Assembly: GCA_019637955.1 (NCBI GenBank)
Contig: JAHBUS010000004.1
Location: forward strand, 62,001-126,000
Reading direction: 5' to 3'
Source: Pseudobdellovibrionaceae bacterium
GTDB taxonomy: Bacteria; Bdellovibrionota; Bdellovibrionia; Bdellovibrionales; Bdellovibrionaceae
DNA length: 64,000 nt
The notes under the pieces are model-generated. The model saw only the letters and a list, made by a program, of their open reading frames with translations. It did not search any database and was not told where the DNA came from. Below, piece after piece: positions 40,921-48,446 of the stretch; the stretch's first letter is position 1; the number at the start of each line of letters is the position of its first letter. A program made the translations under genes and the position numbers.

Positions 40921-41626
40921 CAAAAGACTCCTTGCGGAACATCGAATCCGGGAGCTCGGCGCGTTTGTGCTGAGAGTAGCTCAAGATCGACTGACGTTCG
41001 GGATCGATCGCGTCTTCGATCAACATTTTAGTCACGCGTTTACGACCGAAGATGTCCTTGATCGCCGAGTACTGGCCGCGCTTGAGCGGCTTTCCGCTCA
41101 CGGCGTAAAAGGTGACCTTCATCGGCAAGAAAGTTTTTTCGTGAACCCAGTAATCCAATTTTGAGTAGGTGATGTCGGGCCGCTTCGCGGTCAACAGGAG
41201 CTTGAAGGCGGGCTGTCCCTTCAGGGTTTCTTTTCCGACCAATTTGGCGTCGTAGTCCCCGGCGAAATCGGCACGCGCCAAATCCCCATTCGAAACTTCG
41301 CCCGTCAGCTTCTGCTGCATGCTTACGCGCGCCGGACGCTTGGTGTCGGGCGTGTAAAACCAAAGATCGTTTCCGACCATCAAGTACTTTCGTCCAGTCT
41401 GACGCTCCGGAAAGATCGTCTCGACGAGGCTCGCCTGTTTTCCTTTGATCGAAATGCGGTAACGGGTTTCGCGGACCTCTTCTTTTTTGACGTAGTCATT
41501 CACGGTCGCAACCAGCGTGATGTTCCCGCCAGGAATACGGCCTTCATCGGCCTTTTGCACGATTTCATCCGCCGTTGGCGCCGCGGCCCAAACAGAAACC
41601 GAAAGAAGAAGGGAGAGAAAAATCAT
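40913..41626 (-). CDS. LolA-like outer-membrane lipoprotein-sorting protein
   Basis: 237 residues from ATG 41626, with GAGGTG just upstream; a GTG at 41632 opens the same frame. The signal peptide ends VWA-A near residue 16. The protein then follows the LolA/LolB-like half-barrel family usually annotated as outer membrane lipoprotein-sorting protein (SLVETIFPERQTGRKYLMVG, DLWFYTPDTKRPARVS, the LDYWVHEKTFLPMKVTFY strand set). It should carry a hydrophobic cargo across the periplasm. First gene of the three-gene cassette. Confidence 0.87.
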   Translation of the reverse strand: MIFLSLLLSVSVWAAAPTADEIVQKADEGRIPGGNITLVATVNDYVKKEEVRETRYRISIKGKQASLVETIFPERQTGRKYLMVGNDLWFYTPDTKRPARVSMQQKLTGEVSNGDLARADFAGDYDAKLVGKETLKGQPAFKLLLTAKRPDITYSKLDYWVHEKTFLPMKVTFYAVSGKPLKRGQYSAIKDIFGRKRVTKMLIEDAIDPERQSILSYSQHKRAELPDSMFRKESFGE

Positions 41627-41671
41627 GAACACCTCAAGCGTTCATTTTCGATGAGCGCCTGGGTGAAGGCA

Positions 41672-41709
41672 AGAGAACCCCTCAAGCTGCACCAAGGGAG
41701 GGGTCTCTC
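41672..41709 (-). terminator. Hairpin after the 3D-domain gene
   Basis: GAGA-ACCCCTC and GAGGGGT-TCTC-like arms (41673-41683 with 41698-41709) form a long stem 14 bases past the minus-strand stop at 41723. No T-run follows, so it may be an attenuator or processing site rather than a strong terminator. Confidence 0.4.
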
Positions 41710-41722
41710 AAACAAAACGATG

Positions 41723-42520
41723 TTAGAAACGGTCGTGTTCGAGTTCTCGCAAAAGGTCGTCGATGCCGATTTCGTCCGACGACGGCAACGTGGCCACGGG
41801 TCTCGCGGGCAACGCCGGAAACGCGCGGTTGCGACGGACCTGCTGAGCTTTGGGACCGGTCACGCGCATGTACTCGAAGCGGTTGGTTTGATCGCGCAGT
41901 CCGACTTTCACGAACGGATTGGATTGATTGCGCCAGCTAAAAAATCCCGAAAAGAAATCGAAACGGCCTTTGCCGGTGATGCCGCGACCTTGATCGCGCA
42001 CGATGAAATAACCGTCGTGAACTTTGCCGTTCGGAAGAAGCATGCCGTTCACTTTCGGCACGTAGATCACGTCGCCCGGCTTGTAGACGTTCAAGTCGGC
42101 CGCGAGCGTGAAAAACGGATCCAAGCACGAGCTGTTCACGCCGTAACCGAACCGGCAGCCGTTTTCTTCGATCCGGAAATACCGGTCCTGTCCCGCGACG
42201 CGGCCCAAGATGTTGAATGAGAGCGTGCGTTTATTTTGAATGATCGCGCAAGAACCCTGCTCGCCGCAAACGGCGAGCGTGCGGGGGCAAACCTTCATGA
42301 TATTGACTCCGCCGGCGCCCACGAGCGGCCGGCGCTCGCTGGTTTGGCAGCGGGAGTTGTCCTCATCCATCAGGGCGAAGTAGTAAACGGTGGGAATCAA
42401 TTGACCGTGCTCGGCGATCTCGGAGTTTGAAGGACCCGTGCGGATGCTCGTGATCTGCGCGAAAGCGCCGACGTGAGTGAGCAGCAGAAGGAGGATCGCG
42501 GTCAAAGAAAGTCCGTTCAT
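41723..42520 (-). CDS. Secreted 3D-domain protein
   Basis: 265 residues with a signal peptide ending AFA-Q (about 21). Residues about 150-200 fit the 3D (Asp-Asp-Asp) double-psi barrel found in MltA-type lytic transglycosylases: VYKPGDVIYVPKVNGM, HDGYFIVRDQGRGITGKG, then RFDFFSG. A peptidoglycan-cleaving or glycan-binding role is inferred. The MltA N-terminal domain is absent. Several cysteines (SRCQTSE, KVCPRTLAVCG, GSCAII, NGCRFGYG, SSCLDP) could form disulfides. No Shine-Dalgarno is clear. Confidence 0.8.
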   Translation of the reverse strand: MNGLSLTAILLLLLTHVGAFAQITSIRTGPSNSEIAEHGQLIPTVYYFALMDEDNSRCQTSERRPLVGAGGVNIMKVCPRTLAVCGEQGSCAIIQNKRTLSFNILGRVAGQDRYFRIEENGCRFGYGVNSSCLDPFFTLAADLNVYKPGDVIYVPKVNGMLLPNGKVHDGYFIVRDQGRGITGKGRFDFFSGFFSWRNQSNPFVKVGLRDQTNRFEYMRVTGPKAQQVRRNRAFPALPARPVATLPSSDEIGIDDLLRELEHDRF

Positions 42521-42592
42521 GGCCCAAGCCTTTCGTTCGAGAGAGGCTGGAGATTAAACGAAGGTGCCGCCGGACTCGAGACTTGAGAAAAA

Positions 42593-42608
42593 GGGTGAAA
42601 TTTCACCC
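42593..42608. promoter_or_regulatory. Perfect 16-base palindrome
   Basis: GGGTGAAATTTCACCC, about 75 bases upstream of the 3D-domain gene start. It is fully symmetric with no loop, so more like a dimeric regulator site than a terminator. Confidence 0.4.
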
Positions 42609-42711
42609 GCCCTCGCCGTGAATTGTCACCTTGCCGCGAAGACCGCGAAAGCACGCCCAAAATCTTGAGACACGCTCCCGCAGCGATCAATGTTTGGACA
42701 GACGTCGGACC

Positions 42712-43455
42712 CTATTTTACGCAGGAGCAGGCCTCACGGGCCTTGAGATTCACGCAGCGAAAGATTGAATCGCCTTTGACGACTTCGATCTCGGCCAGCG
42801 TCCCGTCAATGTTGACGAAGTCGATGCGCTCGTTCCCCGAGAACTGAACGACGCCCGCGCGCTCTTTGAAAAACACGTCACCCTCGCGGAGCATTTGGTT
42901 CAAAGTTTCATCGCTGGGATTCAGTGATTTTTCGGGATCCAGCTCAAGGGGAATCGGTAAACCTTCACGGTCGACCGCATAGTAATGAAGCTCACGGGTC
43001 GTGCGGCCCTCGTCGTTTTCGGTGACTTCCAGACGAAGACGTCGCTCGCGGCCTTCGCGGTTGCGCAGGTGCCAGCTCATCCAACGGTCTTCAATGCGCA
43101 CCGGTTGTCCCCAGTCGGATTGCAATTGCCCCAGCAAAGTGTCGATGCTGACTTTCGCCGCGGCCGTGGGTTCGGGGCTCTTGATGCCGAAGCACTCGTC
43201 GAGATCATCCAGGATTTGCGTGAACGACTTTTCGGCCTCGGTCGGCGGGGCCGCCGCGGGCTCGGCGGTTGAAACGGGGTCGCCCATGCTCTCGGGCCCC
43301 GCTCCCGTCTCGGTCGACGTTTCTGAGGGAGACTCCGCTTTTTCTTCGGCCCCTCCGACCCTCCCGGAGAACAGGCCCGCGCCCCAAAGAAGAAGCGCCA
43401 GAAGGCCGATTGAGAAAAGGACCAAGAAGCCCAAGGTCCGGTTTTGCCGAGTCAT
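42712..43455 (-). CDS. Membrane-anchored protein, unknown function
   Basis: 247 residues from ATG 43455. One N-terminal helix (about 8-28) is followed by a low-complexity Ser/Glu/Ala/Pro segment (about 35-80) and a periplasmic domain of about 160 residues with strands and paired cysteines near the end (FRCVNLKAREACSCVK). No family recognised. There is no Shine-Dalgarno: a promoter-like pair ends 6 bases before the ATG. Confidence 0.65.
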   Translation of the reverse strand: MTRQNRTLGFLVLFSIGLLALLLWGAGLFSGRVGGAEEKAESPSETSTETGAGPESMGDPVSTAEPAAAPPTEAEKSFTQILDDLDECFGIKSPEPTAAAKVSIDTLLGQLQSDWGQPVRIEDRWMSWHLRNREGRERRLRLEVTENDEGRTTRELHYYAVDREGLPIPLELDPEKSLNPSDETLNQMLREGDVFFKERAGVVQFSGNERIDFVNIDGTLAEIEVVKGDSIFRCVNLKAREACSCVK

Positions 43456-43461
43456 GGAGCG

Positions 43462-43490
43462 AGCATAGCCCCCCTGAAGTCTGCCGACAA
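43462..43490 (-). promoter_or_regulatory. Candidate leaderless promoter of the 43455 gene
   Basis: Minus strand: TTGTCG (43485-43490), 17 bases, TATGCT (43462-43467), 6 bases to ATG. Confidence 0.5.
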
Positions 43491-43531
43491 TCACTCTTGC
43501 ATTGCGGGGCCGTCTCTGGTGATAAGGAGGT

Positions 43532-44575
43532 ATGGGTTTGGTTCAAGCTTTTCCGCTCATTCCATGTCAAAGCCCCGTTTGGGCGCCGGACCGCCATTCG
43601 CAAACGATCTGGGGCGACCTTCTCCCCTCGCCCACCCTGAAGCAGCCCGGCTCCAAGTGGGTGCTGCTGCTTCCGGATCAGGATCAACTGGTGCTGCGGG
43701 TGCACGAAAATAGCGCATCTGAATGGGTGGTGGTGCTCTTCCACGGACTGACGGGGTCGGCGAACTCCAAGTACATGCAACGTGTCGCGCACGAGGTGCT
43801 CGCCTCAAACCAGGCCTCCGTTGTCTTGATGAATCACCGCAATTGCGGCGAGGGCACCGGGCTCGCCCGACGACCCTACCACAGCGGACGCTCGGACGAT
43901 TTGGGCTTCGTCATCAACGAAACCCGCCGCCGCTTTCCCGGCAAAAAAATTCTGGCCGCCGGCTTTTCGATGAGCGCCAACGCGCTTCTTTTGCTGATGA
44001 GCCGCGTGCTCCCCCCGGCGGGAATTTTCACGCCCGACGAGTTCGAAGCCCGCCGCCAAGAACTGGGCGTCGACCTCCCGGATGCCGCGATCACCGTGAA
44101 CGCTCCCATCCACCTCGAAAACTCGGCCCGTCAACTCTCGCGCTCGCTCAACCGCATCTACGAGATGACCTTCATGACCAACTTGCACTTCTTGCTGAGG
44201 CGCCTCGAACGCGAGGGGCGCGTGCCCGTCACCAAAGGTGTGCACCCGCTCATGAAGGTCTCGGCTTTCGACGATCTTTTCACGGCTCCCCAAGGCGGCT
44301 TTTCTTCGGGACTCGATTATTACACGACCTGCAGTGCGCGCACGCATCTGCACAAGATCGACCGCCCGACAGCGTGCTTGACCGCCGCGAACGATCCGTT
44401 CATCGATTATCGCGAGTACTTGCGCGCGACCGTCTCGCCGCTCGTGCGTCTACATATCGAGCGCGAAGGCGGCCACCTCGGCTATCTCCACAAAGAAAAA
44501 ACCCCGCTCGGCAGCCATCGCTGGCTCGACTACGGGGTTCTCGAAATCAGCCGGACGTTGATGTCCGGCAACTGA
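43532..44575 (+). CDS. YheT-family alpha/beta hydrolase
   Basis: 347 residues if ATG 43532 is used. The strong AAGGAGG at 43524-43530 is only 1 base from this ATG but 7 bases from an in-frame TTG at 43538, so the real start may be that TTG. The nucleophile elbow is G-F-S-M-S-A-N; the oxyanion region FHGLTGSANS and the late histidine in EGGHLGYL are as in the YheT/ABHD1-3 family of carboxylesterases or lipases. Cytoplasmic or peripheral; substrate unknown. Confidence 0.88.
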   Translation: MGLVQAFPLIPCQSPVWAPDRHSQTIWGDLLPSPTLKQPGSKWVLLLPDQDQLVLRVHENSASEWVVVLFHGLTGSANSKYMQRVAHEVLASNQASVVLMNHRNCGEGTGLARRPYHSGRSDDLGFVINETRRRFPGKKILAAGFSMSANALLLLMSRVLPPAGIFTPDEFEARRQELGVDLPDAAITVNAPIHLENSARQLSRSLNRIYEMTFMTNLHFLLRRLEREGRVPVTKGVHPLMKVSAFDDLFTAPQGGFSSGLDYYTTCSARTHLHKIDRPTACLTAANDPFIDYREYLRATVSPLVRLHIEREGGHLGYLHKEKTPLGSHRWLDYGVLEISRTLMSGN

Positions 44576-44588
44576 TTCTGGATGCGAC

Positions 44589-45557
44589 TTACTTCAAGAG
44601 ACCGATTTCACGCAGGCGCTGCATGAGAAACTCATGCGCGGTGATGTCGGCGTACTTCGCGCCTTCACCTTTGCACGAAGGGATGCACGAGAGTACCGCT
44701 TCGGGATTCGGGTGGATGAAGAACGGCATCGAGTAACGGCTCGACGACGACGCCTCGGGTGAGTTGACGACTTGGTGAGTGGTCGAAGGGATCACCTCGT
44801 TGGTCGCGCGCGCGAGCATGTCGCCGGCGTCCACGATCAGCGTGTTGGGTTCGCTCTCGATATCGAGCCAAGTTCCATCGCGGTCTTTGAGCTGCAAGCC
44901 CGACGCGGTCGCGGCCGGCAAAATCGTGATCAAGTTGATGTCTTCGTGAGGGGCCGCGCGCAGGCAGCGGGGATCCGCGTCTTTCGGAATCGGCGGGTAG
45001 TGCAGCAAGCGCAAAACCGAGTTTCCGTCTTCGATCATGTTGTCGAAGTAAAAGTTCGGAACGTCGAGAGGGAAAGTGAGCGCTTGCAACATCGCTTTAC
45101 CGGCTTGCTCGAGCTTGAAGTACAGATTCGAGAACGTCGATTGAAATTCAGGAAGCTCCGACGGCCAGACGTTGTTGGGGTAGTATTTTTTCAAAGGGTG
45201 GCCGTCCGCGACCTCGCGGCCGACATGCCAGAACTCTTTGAGATCCATCACCGGAGAGTCTTTGGCGTGCTCGGTGCCGAAGGGCGTGTAACCGCGTTGA
45301 CCGCCATGAACGCCGGCGTATTTCATTTTCGTTTCTGTGGGCAGCGCGTAGAAACGCGCGAGCACGTCGTAAGCTTGATTGAGCAAAGCCGCGTCCACAT
45401 CGTGATCTTTCAGGATGATGAAACCGTAGTCTTTGATTCCGCGGAACAGATTTTCGATGAAGCGAAGTTGATCGGTCTTCGATCCTTCGGTGTAAGAGCG
45501 CAAGCTCAGTGTCGGCACTTTTCGCAAGGTCGATGAACGTTCGGTTTGCAGGTCCAT
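44589..45557 (-). CDS. Isopenicillin-N-synthase-like 2OG-Fe(II) oxygenase
   Basis: 322 residues from ATG 45557, preceded by AGGGGG; the frame is open upstream but not family-like. The N-terminal DIOX_N pattern is present (KDYGFIILKDHDVD). Iron ligands are H and D in APHEDINLITIL and the later H in P-S-T-T-H-Q-V-V; R-Y-S-M-P-F-F follows as the 2-oxoglutarate-binding R-x-S motif. It oxidises an unknown small molecule in the cytoplasm. Confidence 0.9.
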   Translation of the reverse strand: MDLQTERSSTLRKVPTLSLRSYTEGSKTDQLRFIENLFRGIKDYGFIILKDHDVDAALLNQAYDVLARFYALPTETKMKYAGVHGGQRGYTPFGTEHAKDSPVMDLKEFWHVGREVADGHPLKKYYPNNVWPSELPEFQSTFSNLYFKLEQAGKAMLQALTFPLDVPNFYFDNMIEDGNSVLRLLHYPPIPKDADPRCLRAAPHEDINLITILPAATASGLQLKDRDGTWLDIESEPNTLIVDAGDMLARATNEVIPSTTHQVVNSPEASSSSRYSMPFFIHPNPEAVLSCIPSCKGEGAKYADITAHEFLMQRLREIGLLK

Positions 45558-45661
45558 TAGGTCCCCCTCTTTGTCTCGAGAAAAACCACACCTTGCCGCG
45601 GACTGCAAAAGCAAATTGTCATGCAAAAATTGCATGGTGTAAAAAGAGCCCCATTCCCCTC

Positions 45662-46405
45662 TTAGCCGCGTTTGATTTCGAGGATGCGGATCTTCGAATC
45701 GGTGACGAATTCGAAGTGCACATCTCCGTTTAAAAAGCGAACCGCGTGGGTTTTGCGGTATTTCGATTCTCTTTGGCTCTCATAACCCCGGTAAACCAAG
45801 GGCCTGGGATCGAGCGCGAGGGTGCCTTCCACAAGCTGACGCAGCTCATCAAATGAGGTCGGGGCGAAGCCCTGAAGCGACGGCTTTTGCAGATCCACGG
45901 ACCAGTTTTGAAGGTCCCGGAGGCGCTCCTCTCCCCACTCGATTTCGATGTCGGTTCGCGGAACTGAACCGGTCCACCCGGTGCGCGCCTCGGGTTGCGA
46001 TTCGATGTCAGGAAGATAAGGTTTTAGATCCAAAACCGGCGTGCCGTCGACCATATCCACGCCCGCCAAAATGACGGCGCCGTTTTCAACTTTGTGAATT
46101 TTAACGAGCGAAAGTCCAATCGGATTGGGCCGGTGCGGAGAACGGGTGGCAAAAACGCCGATCGACTCACCCTGCAGACGCGGCGGATGCACTTTGGCGT
46201 GGTAGCGGGCGTTGTCGTTTTTATGGAAAACAAAAATCACCCAGGCGTGAGAAAATCCGGCCAGGCCTTCGAGCGCCTCTTCGGGTTGCCATTTGCGGTT
46301 GATTCTCAGACGGGCGAGCGAATGTTCGACGAGCCCCGGCTGCCGGGGGGTCCCGAACTTATCGGGATAGCAAGATTCCAAATGGCCGATGGGCTCAAAA
46401 TGCAT
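45662..46405 (-). CDS. trmO: tRNA t6A37 N6-methyltransferase (TsaA/TrmO family)
   Basis: 247 residues. The N-terminal TsaA beta-barrel holds the hallmark FATRSPHRPNPIGLSLVKI and the start FEPIGHLESCYPDKFGTPRQ. A C-terminal domain of about 85 residues follows, as in the longer TrmO form. It methylates N6-threonylcarbamoyladenosine at position 37 of some threonine tRNAs using SAM. The ATG is only 1 base from a 10-bp hairpin and has no Shine-Dalgarno, so translation may be restrained. Confidence 0.92.
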   Translation of the reverse strand: MHFEPIGHLESCYPDKFGTPRQPGLVEHSLARLRINRKWQPEEALEGLAGFSHAWVIFVFHKNDNARYHAKVHPPRLQGESIGVFATRSPHRPNPIGLSLVKIHKVENGAVILAGVDMVDGTPVLDLKPYLPDIESQPEARTGWTGSVPRTDIEIEWGEERLRDLQNWSVDLQKPSLQGFAPTSFDELRQLVEGTLALDPRPLVYRGYESQRESKYRKTHAVRFLNGDVHFEFVTDSKIRILEIKRG

Positions 46406-46406
46406 A

Positions 46407-46432
46407 GGGGCCTCGTGTACTCGAGGCCCCTA
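46407..46432 (-). terminator. Hairpin abutting the trmO start codon
   Basis: AGGGGCCTCG (46407-46416) and CGAGGCCCCT (46423-46432), 10-bp stem, lies between the crp/fnr-type gene (ends 46453) and trmO. No real T-run. It could terminate the upstream gene or occlude trmO translation. Confidence 0.5.
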
Positions 46433-46452
46433 TAAAGATCAATCTCTATGCT

Positions 46453-47241
46453 CTACTGATCCAAACCCGGGATCGAAGGACCGCGGAAAACCGGCTGGGG
46501 TTCCGCGCCCTGTCCCGCTTTTTGGACAAGAGCTTCGCGATTTTTGATCACGATTTCTTTACCGCGAACGTCGAGAACGCCCTCGTCTTTAAGTTCGGTC
46601 AGATGGCGAGACAGCGATTCGTTGATCGTGCCCGCGAGCTGCGCGAGTTCATGACGGGTGAGGCGCAAATTGAGCGACGTTCCGTTTGCCGTGGGCGTGC
46701 CGAATTTATCCGACAACGCCAGCAACTGGTGCGCGATCCGCTCCTGAACCGACGCCAGATAATGAGTCTGGTTTTGCGATTCGTTGATTTCGAGATCTTT
46801 AACCAATTGGTTCAACATCATGCGAACCAACGGGTTCGTGCTCGACATCATCTGCTGCACGGTCTCGCGCGGGAACACGTGAATTTCGCTCGCCTTCAGC
46901 GTTTTCGCGAAATAGTCGTAAGTTCCGCCTTTGACCAGAGCCTTGAAGCCGAACAGCTCACCGGGCGACACCACTTTATTGATGTACTCGGGAGACGACA
47001 ACCGGCCGCGCGCGTGCGTTTGCTTGGCAACCATTTTCACGGCGCCGCTCTTCAAGAGGTACAAGCCCCGAGGCGTCTCACCTTCACGGAAAATCATTTC
47101 ATTCTCACGCAAAGTTAAAATCTCACTCGGAACGCCCCAAAGAGACTGGCCGCCACCGCCGCCGCTTGCTTGCGCGGGGTTTTGGCTGGGCGACAGGGTC
47201 ATGAAATCCTGTTCGTGACTGCTGGGAAGTGAATATGCCAT
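46453..47241 (-). CDS. Crp/Fnr-family transcriptional regulator
   Basis: 262 residues with AAAGGAG before ATG 47241. A 33-residue N-terminal extension ends in a glycine run. A cyclic-nucleotide-binding-type beta barrel follows (EMIFREGETPRGLYLLKSG, SPGELFGFKALV), then a dimer helix, and a winged helix with LTRHELAQLAGTINESLSRH. No FNR-type cysteine cluster is seen. The effector is unknown. It is divergent from the BMP/nuclease operon, which it might regulate. Confidence 0.93.
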   Translation of the reverse strand: MAYSLPSSHEQDFMTLSPSQNPAQASGGGGGQSLWGVPSEILTLRENEMIFREGETPRGLYLLKSGAVKMVAKQTHARGRLSSPEYINKVVSPGELFGFKALVKGGTYDYFAKTLKASEIHVFPRETVQQMMSSTNPLVRMMLNQLVKDLEINESQNQTHYLASVQERIAHQLLALSDKFGTPTANGTSLNLRLTRHELAQLAGTINESLSRHLTELKDEGVLDVRGKEIVIKNREALVQKAGQGAEPQPVFRGPSIPGLDQ

Positions 47242-47395
47242 AAGAACTCCTTTCTAAAGTTTACCCTTCCTTAAACTTAAAACTACTCCTCCCTTGTAAC
47301 CTGACAAAGACAATTAAATCGAAGCCTCGAATTGCTTTAAACGAATCATGCTCGAGCTCGCTTGTAAGCCGCCGAAATTCTTTGAAATTCGCGTG

Positions 47396-47424
47396 TTGAC
47401 TTCATTTCGACGCGCTCCTATCTT
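47396..47424 (+). promoter_or_regulatory. Candidate leaderless promoter of the nucleoside uptake operon
   Basis: TTGACT (47396-47401), 17 bases, TATCTT (47419-47424), 6 bases to ATG 47431. No Shine-Dalgarno. The best promoter match in the window together with that at 63573-63601. Confidence 0.6.
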
Positions 47425-47430
47425 GCGCGC

Positions 47431-48435
47431 ATGAAAAATAAAATTGGACCTCTTCCTCGACCGATAATTTTTCTTAACACTGTCCTGCTCGTCGCTTTTT
47501 CCTTGCCTGCTTTCGCCTTCAAAGTCGGACTCGTTCTCGACAAAGGCGGCAAAGATGACAAAAGCTTCAACTCCGCCGCGTACCAAGGTGCTCTGAAAGC
47601 GCAAAAAGAACTCGGGATCGAACTCAAGTACGTCGAAGCCACCGACAACAATCTTCTCGAAAACATGCACCGCTCGTTCGCGAAAAAAGATTTCGACCTC
47701 ATCATCGGGGTCGGCTTCGCGCAGGCCGATGCGGTTAAAAAAGTCGCCGCGCAAGACCTCAGCGAAAAATTCGCGATCGTCGACGGCGAGATCAACGCTC
47801 CCAACGTCAAGTCGTTGATGTTCGAAGAGCACGAAGGCTCGTTCGTCGTGGGCGTTCTCGCCGCGATGGCGTCGAAAACCGGCAGCGTCGGCTTTATCGG
47901 CGGCATGGACATTCCGCTGATCCGCCGTTTTGAAATGGGCTACCGCGCGGGCGTCTTGCACCAGAACCCCAAAGCCAAGATCGTCACCAACTACATCGGC
48001 ATCACGGGCGAAGCCTGGAACAACCCCGCGAAAGCCAAAGAACTCGCGCTCTCGCAATTCAACCAGGGCGCCGACGTGATCTTCGTGGCCGCCGGCGCTT
48101 CGGGTTCGGGCGTCTTCGATGCGACCGAAGAAAAGAAAAAACTCGCGATTGGCGTCGACTCGAATCAAAACTGGATGAAGCCCGGCTTCATCTTGACGAG
48201 CATGCTGAAGCGCGTGGACGTCGCGGTGTACGACACGATCAAAGCGGCGAAAGAGGGCAAGTTCACCGGCGGCGTCGAGCGCTTCGGGCTCAAATCGACC
48301 GGTATCGATTACGCGCTCGATGAGCACAATCAGAAACTGATCACTCCCGAGATGAAGAAACGCGCCGAAGAGATCAAATCGCAGATCATCACGGGCAAAA
48401 TCAAAGTTCCGGATTTCTACAAAACTAAAAAGTAA
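47431..48435 (+). CDS. BMP/PnrA-family substrate-binding protein
   Basis: 334 residues with a signal peptide cut near A29 (SLPAFA-F) and no lipobox cysteine, so it is a soluble periplasmic binder. The family motifs are VGLVLDKGGKDDKSFNSAAY, then F-V-V-G-V-L-A-A-M near the hinge, and GAGASGSGV-type loops. BMP-family proteins bind purine or other nucleosides. It heads an operon with the ABC ATPase, two permeases and a secreted nuclease, which supports nucleoside uptake. Confidence 0.92.
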   Translation: MKNKIGPLPRPIIFLNTVLLVAFSLPAFAFKVGLVLDKGGKDDKSFNSAAYQGALKAQKELGIELKYVEATDNNLLENMHRSFAKKDFDLIIGVGFAQADAVKKVAAQDLSEKFAIVDGEINAPNVKSLMFEEHEGSFVVGVLAAMASKTGSVGFIGGMDIPLIRRFEMGYRAGVLHQNPKAKIVTNYIGITGEAWNNPAKAKELALSQFNQGADVIFVAAGASGSGVFDATEEKKKLAIGVDSNQNWMKPGFILTSMLKRVDVAVYDTIKAAKEGKFTGGVERFGLKSTGIDYALDEHNQKLITPEMKKRAEEIKSQIITGKIKVPDFYKTKK

Positions 48436-48446
48436 AGAGAGCCGGC

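Noticed and set aside
42620-42631. GTGA-N4-TCAC resembling a Crp site
   Set aside because: Crp sites need a 6-base spacer and flanking T/A; this has 4. Probably chance.
47311-47334. CAATT-N14-AATTG inverted repeat in the gap between the Crp/Fnr-type gene and the BMP operon
   Set aside because: Arms of five bases in an AT-rich segment are expected by chance, and they do not match the FNR (TTGAT-N4-ATCAA) pattern.
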